NCBI GenBank assembly: GCA_035693785.1
Contig: DASSFZ010000159.1
Span: 1 to 10,348, forward strand
Origin: DASSFZ01 sp035693785
GTDB taxonomy: Bacteria > Chloroflexota > Anaerolineae > Fen-1058
Length of the DNA: 10,348 nucleotides
Reading direction: 5' to 3'
Shown here: in pieces, positions 1-6,747 of the stretch
How the letters are laid out: each line of letters begins with the position of its first letter
Position numbering within the stretch: the stretch's first letter is position 1
Made by a program: the position numbers and the translations under genes
Notes under the pieces: generated by a model
Seen by the model: the letters and a program-made list of their open reading frames with translations, nothing else
Told to the model about the DNA's origin: nothing
The model's database searches: none

Positions 1-1871
1 AGCTTTGTCTCTGAAAGGTCATCCAGTTCCTGACCCGTCACGAAGTCGCCGCTGTCGGTGATGCCGATCTGCCGGGCGATGTGACGCGCGGTGAGCGGAT
101 GATCGCCGGTGATCATCACCGGGCGGATGCCCGCGCTCTTGCACGTCTGGACCGCATCCATGACTTCCGGGCGAGGCGGGTCGATCATGCCAAACAGGCC
201 CACGAGTATCAGGTCATTTTCAAGGCCCTCGATTTCCTGCGCGGCGGGTGGGCCGTCCAGCAGACGCAGGCCGACGCACAGGACGCGCATGCCGTTCTGC
301 GCCAGCCCGTCGTGGGCAGCCGTGACACGCTGGCGCCAGTGCTCGTCAAACGACTCGAGCTTTCCGTCGACCCATACGTGCCGCGTCATCGCCAGCAGGC
401 CGTCGATCGCACCCTTGGTGAAGGCCAGGTAGTGAGGCGGCGCGATCTCGTTCGGCCGTCTCTCCCAGACAGGCTTCAGGCTGGGTGGAATCTCTTCACC
501 TGACTGCGGCGTGCGGTGAACGGTCGTCATGCGCTTGCGGATCGAATCGAACGGCAGCTCGGCCACACGCGGGAATGTGGCGTCCAGATCGTCTTTCAAG
601 ATGCCGCACTCGGCGGCCGCCAGCACCAGTGCGCTCTCCGTCGGATCGCCGACGGCGTGAAAGCGCCTCCGGCCATTCTCTTCTTTGACCAGGACGGCGT
701 CGTTGCACAGCGCGCCGCTGACTAATAGCAGGTCGATCGTCGGCGTCGCGCCCGGGCTGATCGGTTTCCCGTCGGCGGGCGTGAGGCCGAAGCGTGCGTC
801 GTCCGTGCGCTGCTTGAGGTCGACGCGATGGTTGGCGACGTCCAGCACGGTCACCGTCATCCGGTTTTGGGTCAGCGTGCCGGTCTTGTCGGAGCAAATG
901 ACGCTCACCGAGCCGAGCGTCTCGACGGCGGGCAGCTTGCGGATCAGCGCCCGCCGCTTGAGCATGCGCTGCGCGCCGAGCGAGAGCGCGATCGTCACCA
1001 CGGCCGTCATCGCTTCCGGGATGGCGGCGACGGCCAGGCTCACGGCGGTGAGCAGCATCTCCTCGACCGGCTCGCCTCTGAGCACGCCGAGGATGAAGAT
1101 GACGGCCACGAGCACCAGCGCCGCCGTGGCCAGTACCTTGCCCAGCCTGTCCAGACGCCGCTGCAGGGGCGTCTTTTCCTGCTCGACCGATTGGATCATA
1201 TCGGCGATGTGACCCAGCTCGGTCTGCATGCCCGTCTCGGTCACGATCATCTGCCCGTGGCCGTAGTTGACGATCGTGCCGGAATAGACCATGTTGCGCC
1301 GGTCGCCGAGCGGCTTCTCCGCGTCGAAGACGAGGCCGGCTTCCTTGTCGACCGCTTCGGATTCGCCGGTCAGCGCGGATTCCTGCACGCGCAGGTTGAC
1401 GCTCTCCAGCACGCGGCCATCCGCCGGCACGACGTTGCCTGTCTCCAGCAATACGGCGTCGCCGGGAACCAGGTCGCGCGCCGAGATCTCTCGTAGCGTG
1501 CCTTCCCTCCGCACACGCACGGTCGGCACGGCCATGCGCTTGAGGGCGGCCATCGCCTGCTCAGCCCTGTACTCCTGGCTGAAGCCGAGCAAGGCGTTGA
1601 GCACGACGATGGCCATGATCACGACGGCATCGAGGACGTCGCCCAGGAAGATCGAGACGATGGCTGCGCCGATCAGGATGAGCGTCAGGATGTTCGTGAC
1701 TTGCTCGACCAGGATCTGCCACGACGTGCGCCCGCCGCGCTCGATCAGCTCGTTCGGGCCGAACTTCTCCAGGCGGCGCCTGGCCTCACCATCCGTGAGA
1801 CCCCGGGCCGGGTCGGCCTCGAGCTGCCGCGCGACGTCATGGGCGCTGAGCTGATACCAGTCGCTGTTCAT
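1..1871 (-). CDS. Cation-transporting P-type ATPase, type II (calcium-type), 3' end outside window
   Basis: This membrane pump forms an aspartyl-phosphate from ATP to move cations, most likely Ca2+, across the cytoplasmic membrane. The 623 residues present cover the N-terminal cation-ATPase domain (about 5-60), membrane helices M1-M2 (about 53-100), an actuator domain with TGES at 168-171, helices M3-M4 ending in an IPEAM motif, the phosphorylation motif DKTGT with D328, the ATP-site KGA (K486) and TGD at 588-590. The conserved Glu in IPEAM corresponds to the calcium-binding Glu of SERCA M4, which favours a type IIA/IIB pump over heavy-metal or H+ types. About 270 residues (GDGxNDxP hinge and M5-M10) should lie beyond base 1. 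The ATG at 1871 is the first usable start, because an in-frame stop lies five codons upstream. The ribosome site is weak. All motifs are in one frame with no break. The exact ion cannot be told from this part. Confidence 0.93.
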   Translation of the reverse strand, partial: MNSDWYQLSAHDVARQLEADPARGLTDGEARRRLEKFGPNELIERGGRTSWQILVEQVTNILTLILIGAAIVSIFLGDVLDAVVIMAIVVLNALLGFSQEYRAEQAMAALKRMAVPTVRVRREGTLREISARDLVPGDAVLLETGNVVPADGRVLESVNLRVQESALTGESEAVDKEAGLVFDAEKPLGDRRNMVYSGTIVNYGHGQMIVTETGMQTELGHIADMIQSVEQEKTPLQRRLDRLGKVLATAALVLVAVIFILGVLRGEPVEEMLLTAVSLAVAAIPEAMTAVVTIALSLGAQRMLKRRALIRKLPAVETLGSVSVICSDKTGTLTQNRMTVTVLDVANHRVDLKQRTDDARFGLTPADGKPISPGATPTIDLLLVSGALCNDAVLVKEENGRRRFHAVGDPTESALVLAAAECGILKDDLDATFPRVAELPFDSIRKRMTTVHRTPQSGEEIPPSLKPVWERRPNEIAPPHYLAFTKGAIDGLLAMTRHVWVDGKLESFDEHWRQRVTAAHDGLAQNGMRVLCVGLRLLDGPPAAQEIEGLENDLILVGLFGMIDPPRPEVMDAVQTCKSAGIRPVMITGDHPLTARHIARQIGITDSGDFVTGQELDDLSETK

Positions 1872-1907
1872 GCCACTCGTTCGTCAGGGGATGTGCAACA
1901 TACTTCC

Positions 1908-1940
1908 CACCCTCTCCGCCGCGCTGCGAGGGCGAGAGTG
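1908..1940. repeat. Degenerate CCTCTCC-type hairpin repeat
   Basis: The arms at 1908-1917 (CACCCTCTCC) and 1931-1940 (GGCGAGAGTG) pair at 8 of 10 positions around a GC-rich loop. It lies in the leader of the ATPase gene. The CCTCTCC arm resembles the stronger hairpin at 2166-2231 and the segment inserted in galactokinase, so it may be a decayed member of the same intergenic repeat group. That relation is an inference. Confidence 0.4.
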
Positions 1941-1986
1941 CGTCACACGTAATGCTGTTCGTCGTGATTCTGTGGATTTGATTATT

Positions 1987-2015
1987 ATTATACACCTTTG
2001 TAGTAACGATTTCAC
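1987..2015 (-). promoter_or_regulatory. Candidate sigma70-type promoter for the P-type ATPase
   Basis: Read on the minus strand there is a perfect TATAAT at 1992-1987 and GTGAAA (4 of 6 to TTGACA) at 2015-2010, separated by 17 bases. It sits in the only AT-rich patch of this intergenic region. Transcription would start near 1980, giving a leader of about 110 bases before the ATG at 1871. The -35 box falls inside the hairpin repeat at 2000-2051. Confidence 0.45.
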
Positions 2016-2051
2016 TCGTTTGCGCCGGATAGCGACTGAATTCGCTACTAC
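2000..2051. repeat. Nested-palindrome hairpin repeat
   Basis: The arms 2000-2018 and 2033-2051 pair at 16 of 19 positions with a 14-base loop. The outer part is GTAGTA against TACTAC. Each arm is itself close to a palindrome (ACGATTTCACTCGT and GCGACTGAATTCGC), so the DNA could form one long hairpin or two small ones. This architecture is typical of dispersed bacterial intergenic repeats. No coding potential is seen. Confidence 0.55.
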
Positions 2052-2079
2052 GTGTCACTCTCATGATCGACTGGGCCTT

Positions 2080-2148
2080 TCCTGACGATGACCCTTCGCC
2101 TCCCGCTTCGGCTGCGCTAAGCGTCCGCTAAATGTGCTGTCGTCAGGA
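2080..2148. repeat. Inverted repeat with 9-base perfect arms
   Basis: TCCTGACGA at 2080-2088 is the exact reverse complement of 2140-2148. The 51-base interior contains GCTTCGGCTGCGC and CTAAGCGTCCGCTAA stretches but no gene. It could be a small non-coding mobile repeat or a long-range stem. No transposase or recognisable flanking duplication is visible. Confidence 0.4.
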
Positions 2149-2165
2149 GAGAGGAGAGCGCCACT

Positions 2166-2231
2166 CCCCCTCTCCCGAAGTGTGCTGCCTGCCCTCGCGC
2201 AGTTTCGGGGGTTCCGCTTCGGGAGAGGGGG
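2166..2231. repeat. Strong GC-rich inverted repeat, 15-base perfect arms
   Basis: The arm CCCCCTCTCCCGAAG at 2166-2180 is matched perfectly by its reverse complement at 2217-2231, with a 36-base loop. A G-rich tail (GGTTGGGGGGTGAGG) follows. The inner nine bases of the arm, CTCCCGAAG, are the same as the stem of the terminator downstream of the tRNA gene (2381-2408). It is immediately upstream of the tRNA promoter. It lacks a U-tract, so it is better described as an intergenic hairpin repeat than a terminator. Confidence 0.6.
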
Positions 2232-2250
2232 TTGGGGGGTGAGGCGAGGC

Positions 2251-2279
2251 TTGCGCAGTCGCCGGGCGCATGTTACACT
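2251..2279 (+). promoter_or_regulatory. Promoter of tRNA-Leu
   Basis: A -35 box TTGCGC at 2251-2256 and a -10 box TACACT at 2274-2279 are separated by exactly 17 bases. The -10 is preceded by TGT, giving an extended -10. The expected start point is near 2286, only a few bases before the mature tRNA 5' end at 2290, so the 5' leader removed by RNase P would be very short. Confidence 0.65.
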
Positions 2280-2289
2280 GAAATGCAGC

Positions 2290-2372
2290 GGGCCGGTGGC
2301 GGAAGGGAAGACGCAGGGGACTTAAAATCCCTCGCCCGCAAGGGCATGGAGGTTCGAATCCTCTCCGGCCTA
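2290..2372 (+). tRNA. tRNA-Leu, anticodon UAA
   Basis: All arms fold by eye. The acceptor stem GGGCCGG (2290-2296) pairs with CCGGCCT (2365-2371), with one G-U pair, and A2372 is the discriminator as expected for leucine. The D-stem is GCG/CGC. The anticodon stem GGGGA/TCCCT has the loop CTTAAAA with anticodon TAA at 2323-2325. A long class II variable arm GCCC-GCAA-GGGC identifies Leu/Ser type. The T-arm has TTCGAAT. The gene reads UUA codons, which are rare in such GC-rich DNA, and UUG by wobble. CCA is not encoded and must be added. It forms a single-gene unit with its own promoter and terminator. Confidence 0.96.
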
Positions 2373-2380
2373 CACCTGAA

Positions 2381-2416
2381 CTCCCGAAGCGCTGAGGGCC
2401 TTCGGGAGATTTCTTT
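2381..2416 (+). terminator. Intrinsic terminator after tRNA-Leu
   Basis: A perfect 9-base stem, CTCCCGAAG at 2381-2389 and CTTCGGGAG at 2400-2408, with a 10-base loop is followed by ATTTCTTT. It starts eight bases after the tRNA, which fits termination of this one-gene transcript. Confidence 0.8.
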
Positions 2417-2462
2417 GTATGGCACGACACATGGCTCGATGCGAGCGGAAGCTGGCACGGTA

Positions 2463-2493
2463 TTGTGCGCCCCATCCCGAAGGCAGGTATAAT
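2463..2493 (+). promoter_or_regulatory. Candidate promoter for the phosphofructokinase gene
   Basis: A perfect TATAAT lies at 2488-2493, with TTGTGC at 2463-2468 as a possible -35 box. The 19-base spacer is longer than ideal. Transcription would start near 2500 and give a leader of about 284 bases before the ATG at 2784. That leader has no convincing small gene. Its only clear structure is the pair of palindromes at 2582-2679. Confidence 0.45.
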
Positions 2494-2581
2494 CACTCTT
2501 AGAGAGCGCGTTCAACCCTCCCGCAGGTTACCATTGGAGAGCTCTTGCTGTCTCAGTAAATCCAACTTTGAGCCACGGTCG

Positions 2582-2679
2582 AGACTTCGGAAGTCTTCAA
2601 GTGGCATCTTGCCAACGAAATTGCTCGGAGTTCCGGCCACCATCGCCTGCGAGAATACGCCTTGAGACTTCCGAAGTCT
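2582..2679. repeat. Two copies of a 15-base palindrome in the pfk leader
   Basis: AGACTTCGGAAGTCT at 2582-2596 and AGACTTCCGAAGTCT at 2665-2679 are each perfect 7+1+7 palindromes that differ only in the central base. Their centres are 83 bases apart. A short extra match (TTCAAG after copy 1, CTTGAG before copy 2) makes the pair roughly inverted. They could be paired operator sites, a dispersed intergenic repeat, or RNA hairpins in the pfk leader. The sequence alone does not decide. The rest of 2417-2783 holds no gene I can support. Confidence 0.6.
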
Positions 2680-2783
2680 GAAGATCGGATCTACTGAGTC
2701 TGCTTGCGGTAGTTGTCGTGCTTGATTTAGCGAGATGCCAGGAACCGGCGGGAGGGTGAGCAGTGACAAGAGGTACTTGAAAC

Positions 2784-3875
2784 ATGAGAAGACGCATTGC
2801 AGTGCTGACCGGCGGTGGAGATGCGCCCGGCCTCAATGCCGTCGTGCGCGCCGTCGTCAAGACGGCGATCGGCGAGTACGGCTGGGAGGTGCTGGGCGTC
2901 ATCGACGGTTACGACGGCTTCATCCGCGAAGGCGGCTTGAGGACGCTGACAACGGCCGACGTGCGCGGCATCCTGCCCGAAGGCGGAACGATCCTCGGCA
3001 CGGCGAACCGGGGCAATCCCTTCTTGCGCAAGCAGGCCGGACCAGACGACGAACCGGTCTACGTCGACATTCTGGACGAGATGGTCGCGCGCATCAAGGA
3101 GCTTGACGTCGACGGGATCATCGTCATCGGCGGCGATGGCACGCTCGGCGCGTCGATGCGCCTGATCGAGCACGGCTGCCTGATCATCGGCGTGCCCAAG
3201 ACGATCGACAACGACCTGGGCGGGACGGATCAAACCTTCGGCTTCGATACCGCGCTGCACACCGCGACCGAGGCTGTGGATAAGCTGCACACGACGGCGG
3301 CCTCGCATCGCCGGGTGATCGTCGTCGAAGTGATGGGACGCAATGCAGGCTGGATCGCGATGGGCGCCGGTCTGGCCGGCGGCGCGGACGTGATCCTCAT
3401 CCCGGAGATCCCATTCCGCATCGACGACGTCTGCAAGCGGATCAGAAATCGCACCAGCCTCGGCAGCAAGTTCAGCATCGTCGTGGTGGCCGAGGGCGCG
3501 CTGCCTGAGGGCGGGCAGCAAGTGTTCCGCAGCGCCGGCGACGAGATGTACACGGCCCGGCTCGGCGGCATCGGCGCCTACGTCAGCGAGCAGATCGAGA
3601 AGATCGTCGGCCAGGAATCGCGCGTCGTGGTGCTGGGGCACCTGCAGCGCGGCGGCCATCCGTCGCCCTACGATCGGCTGCTGGGCACGCGCTACGGCGC
3701 GGCCGCAGTGCGCCTCATCGCCGAAGGCAAGATCGGTCACATGGTGGCGCTGCGCGGAACCGAAATCACGTCCGTGCCCATCGCCGAGGCCGTGGCCCAG
3801 CCCAGGCGCGTCGATCCGAAAGGCGAGCTGGTAAACACCGCAAAGGGTCTCGGCATCTCCATGGGCGACGATTGA
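2784..3875 (+). CDS. pfkA: 6-phosphofructokinase (group III type, probably ATP-dependent)
   Basis: This enzyme phosphorylates fructose 6-phosphate to fructose 1,6-bisphosphate, the committed step of glycolysis, in the cytoplasm. The 363-residue length fits the bacterial family. The N-terminal phosphate-binding loop TGGGDAPGLN is at 9-18, GGDGT at 116-120, PKTIDNDL at 138-145 with the catalytic-base Asp at 142, MGRNAGW at 184-190, and HLQRGG at 286-291 contributing a substrate-binding Arg. The Gly at 119 (E. coli Gly104) is the ATP-type residue; pyrophosphate enzymes have Asp there. Lys139 (E. coli Gly124) is the residue common in pyrophosphate and group III enzymes. The combination is known in ATP-using group III enzymes, so ATP is the likelier donor, but PPi activity is not excluded. 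An AGAGG ribosome site lies 10 bases before the ATG. A TATAAT promoter and two palindromes lie upstream. Confidence 0.93.
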   Translation: MRRRIAVLTGGGDAPGLNAVVRAVVKTAIGEYGWEVLGVIDGYDGFIREGGLRTLTTADVRGILPEGGTILGTANRGNPFLRKQAGPDDEPVYVDILDEMVARIKELDVDGIIVIGGDGTLGASMRLIEHGCLIIGVPKTIDNDLGGTDQTFGFDTALHTATEAVDKLHTTAASHRRVIVVEVMGRNAGWIAMGAGLAGGADVILIPEIPFRIDDVCKRIRNRTSLGSKFSIVVVAEGALPEGGQQVFRSAGDEMYTARLGGIGAYVSEQIEKIVGQESRVVVLGHLQRGGHPSPYDRLLGTRYGAAAVRLIAEGKIGHMVALRGTEITSVPIAEAVAQPRRVDPKGELVNTAKGLGISMGDD

Positions 3876-3887
3876 TGCCGGCGAGAG

Positions 3888-3896
3888 TGGTATAAT
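3888..3896 (+). promoter_or_regulatory. Extended -10 promoter for the small acidic protein gene
   Basis: TGGTATAAT at 3888-3896 is a perfect extended -10 box (TGn before TATAAT). No good -35 box is seen at the usual distance, which is tolerated by extended -10 promoters. It lies in the 64-base gap after pfkA and gives a leader of roughly 37 bases with a GAAGGA ribosome site at 3926-3931. Confidence 0.55.
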
Positions 3897-3939
3897 CTTC
3901 ATTGGCTCTAAGGGGCAAACCCATCGAAGGACTTGCATC

Positions 3940-4341
3940 ATGAATCTTTTCGAACCCGAGCTGATCACGATTGTCGAGGGGCCGCCGCCCGATTTTCAGA
4001 TGGTCGGCGACGCCTGGCCGTTCTCCCTGTGGGAGGGTCGCACGCCGCAGGCGGTCGCACTCACCCAGATGCGCACGTTCGACGGCGCGGCGATGATGGA
4101 TCGCTGTTTGCGCGCCTGGTCCGCAGCGCGGCCCGTGATGCTCGACTTTCCCCAGATGGACGGCCTACGCCGCAAAGCGGAGGTGCTGGCCGCGCGCACG
4201 ACGAGCGTCGATGAAGGCGATGTTCTCAGCTTGTGGGTTGTGCTGCCTGTCGACGAAGTCACCGGCGGCCTGGCGCTGGACTCCGGCGACGTCGATCCCG
4301 ACGATTTGGATGACAGGGACGACCCGGCAGTCGATTTTTAG
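3940..4341 (+). CDS. Small hypothetical protein with acidic C-terminal tail
   Basis: I do not recognise this 133-residue protein. It has no signal peptide or membrane segment. Residues 1-97 look like a small globular domain with hydrophobic strands (ELITIVEG, WVVLPV) and a run of tryptophans (WPFSLW). The last 23 residues contain ten Asp and almost no basic residues, suggesting a disordered acidic tail. The ATG is well supported by GAAGGA eight bases upstream and by its own extended -10 promoter. Codon use is like that of neighbouring genes, which supports a real gene. A competing antisense reading frame was rejected. The position between pfkA and paaG gives no strong functional hint, since each neighbour appears separately transcribed. 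Confidence 0.75.
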   Translation: MNLFEPELITIVEGPPPDFQMVGDAWPFSLWEGRTPQAVALTQMRTFDGAAMMDRCLRAWSAARPVMLDFPQMDGLRRKAEVLAARTTSVDEGDVLSLWVVLPVDEVTGGLALDSGDVDPDDLDDRDDPAVDF

Positions 4342-4432
4342 AGTGTGGAACGTGAGATTTCTTTAGAGGCGTGGAACAGTCTGTAAGAAGTTCTCGTGTG
4401 TACGCAGAGCGTGAGCCTAGAAAGAGATCCGT

Positions 4433-5218
4433 ATGGCCTACACTACAATTCTTTATGAAGTGGCCGATGGAGTGGCGACGATCCGCCTCAATCGGCCCGA
4501 CGTGCGCAACGCCTTCAACGATCAGATGGCGGAGGAATTGCAGGCGGCGCTGAAATCGGCCGAGCGCGACACGGCGGTGCGCTGCGTCGTGCTGACGGGC
4601 GCGGGCGGCGCCTTCTGCGCCGGCCAGGACCTGGCCGTCATGCGCGAGCGAGGCGAGGACGTTTCGTTCCGCGAGCACCTGGGGCGCACCTTCAATCCGA
4701 TCGTCACGAAGATCGCCTCGCTGGAGAAGCCGATTATTGCCGCCGTGAACGGTGCGGCGGCCGGCGCCGGGTTCGGGATCGCGCTGGCCTGTGACTTCCG
4801 ATACGCGTCGGAGAAGGCCAAGTTCCTGATGGCCTTCATCGGCATCGGGCTGGCGCCTGACTCGGGCACGTCTTTCTTTCTGCCTCGCGTCGTCGGCCTG
4901 GGGCGCGCGCTGGAGATGGCCTACACGAACGAGGTGGTCGACGCGCCCACGGCGCTTTCGTTGGGCCTGGTGAACAAGGTCTTGCCTGCCGACCAACTCA
5001 TGCCGGCCACCATGGATCTGGCGAAGAAGCTTGCGCACGGGCCGACCAAAGGCTACGGCTTGACCAAGCGGGCCATGTATCGCGCGCTTGACATCGCGCT
5101 GCCGGAGGCGCTCGACTACGAAGCCCACCTTCAAGAGGTCGCCGGCCGCAGCGCCGATCTCAAAGAGGGCGTGAGCGCATTTCTCGAAAAACGCCCGCCG
5201 CAATTCACCGGACAGTAG
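4433..5218 (+). CDS. paaG: Enoyl-CoA hydratase/isomerase family protein, PaaG-like
   Basis: This is a crotonase-fold enzyme acting on acyl-CoA thioesters in the cytoplasm. The nearest family I recognise is PaaG, the 1,2-epoxyphenylacetyl-CoA isomerase of phenylacetate degradation. Support comes from the 261-residue length, the oxyanion-hole segments FCAGQDL (61-67) and NGAAAGAG (106-113), APDSG (141-145) with Asp143 where PaaG has its catalytic Asp and hydratases have Glu, and the C-terminal AGRSADLKEGVSAFLEKR block ending PQFTG, which is nearly the same as in E. coli PaaG. A general enoyl-CoA hydratase role is the alternative, as no other paa genes are visible apart from the dehydrogenase tail downstream. 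The ATG follows an AAAGAG ribosome site. The 91-base gap upstream has two GTGGAAC direct repeats at 4345 and 4371. The gene ends just before a strong terminator. Confidence 0.85.
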   Translation: MAYTTILYEVADGVATIRLNRPDVRNAFNDQMAEELQAALKSAERDTAVRCVVLTGAGGAFCAGQDLAVMRERGEDVSFREHLGRTFNPIVTKIASLEKPIIAAVNGAAAGAGFGIALACDFRYASEKAKFLMAFIGIGLAPDSGTSFFLPRVVGLGRALEMAYTNEVVDAPTALSLGLVNKVLPADQLMPATMDLAKKLAHGPTKGYGLTKRAMYRALDIALPEALDYEAHLQEVAGRSADLKEGVSAFLEKRPPQFTGQ

Positions 5219-5229
5219 CACGAAATCAT

Positions 5230-5264
5230 CTCCCGCAGGAGGACCCTGCGGGAGACTCAATTTT
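5230..5264 (+). terminator. Intrinsic terminator after paaG
   Basis: A perfect 10-base stem, CTCCCGCAGG at 5230-5239 and CCTGCGGGAG at 5245-5254, with a five-base loop is followed by ACTCAATTTT. It lies 11 bases after the paaG stop codon. It abuts the start of the dehydrogenase remnant, so the remnant should not be transcribed with paaG. Confidence 0.8.
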
Positions 5265-5496
5265 ACTGCTCGCAGCCATCGACACGGCGATGCGGCTCGG
5301 CACGAACTACCCGCGCGGCCCGCTGGAGTGGGCCGATCTGATCGGCCTGGACGTCGTGCTGGCCGTGCTGGAGGGTCTGCAGAAGGAGACCGGTGACGAC
5401 CGATATCGACCGGCGCCGATCCTCAGGCAGTACGTACGGACAGGGTGGCTGGGCAGGAAATCAGGCAAGGGATTCTACACATACACTGATGACTGA
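5263..5496 (+). pseudogene. C-terminal remnant of a 3-hydroxyacyl-CoA dehydrogenase
   Basis: The 77 residues read AAIDTAMRLGTNYPRGPLEW, continue with an ADLIGLD segment and YRPAPILRQYV, and end GWLGRKSGKGFYTY. This is the C-terminal end of the NAD-dependent 3-hydroxyacyl-CoA dehydrogenase family (PaaH/FadB2 type), which oxidises 3-hydroxyacyl-CoA. A full protein is about 280-320 residues. The whole NAD-binding Rossmann domain and the catalytic His/Glu are missing. Homology begins within about ten bases of the paaG terminator and there is no ribosome site. The ATG at 5290 is an internal Met of the family and not a credible start. The adjacency to paaG suggests that a paaG-paaH pair lost most of its second gene by deletion. 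The stop codon lies inside a heptamer repeat array. Confidence 0.8.
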
Positions 5497-5517
5497 TGAC
5501 TGATGACTGATCACTGA

Positions 5518-5537
<20 letters not shown>
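5484..5537. repeat. Heptanucleotide tandem repeat with 13-base inverted ends
   Basis: Six heptads run from 5485 to 5526: three ACTGATG, two ACTGATC and one ACTGGTC. In addition CACTGATGACTGA at 5484-5496 is the perfect reverse complement of 5525-5537, so the array can fold as a 13-base stem with a 28-base loop. It lies between two convergent reading frames, supplying the stop of the dehydrogenase remnant and the last codons and stop of galactokinase. It may serve as a two-way terminator. It is too short-unit to be CRISPR. Confidence 0.75.

Positions 5538-6733
<1,196 letters not shown>

Positions 6734-6747
<14 letters not shown>

Noticed and set aside
81..1854. Several plus-strand frames of 100-222 residues opposite the ATPase
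   Set aside because: They overlap the well-supported ATPase frame and have Arg/Ala/Ser-rich compositions typical of antisense frames in GC-rich DNA.
2417..2580. Possible riboswitch or small gene in the pfk leader
   Set aside because: I could not fold a recognisable riboswitch core, and the short frames here lack ribosome sites and conserved features.
2727..3968. 413-residue open frame on the minus strand opposite phosphofructokinase
   Set aside because: It is a shadow frame created by GC-rich third positions of pfkA. Its protein is His/Asp/Arg/Ala-rich, matches nothing I know, and lacks a promoter or ribosome site.
4259..5260. 333-residue minus-strand frame opposite paaG
   Set aside because: It is a shadow of paaG, crosses its terminator and has no motif.
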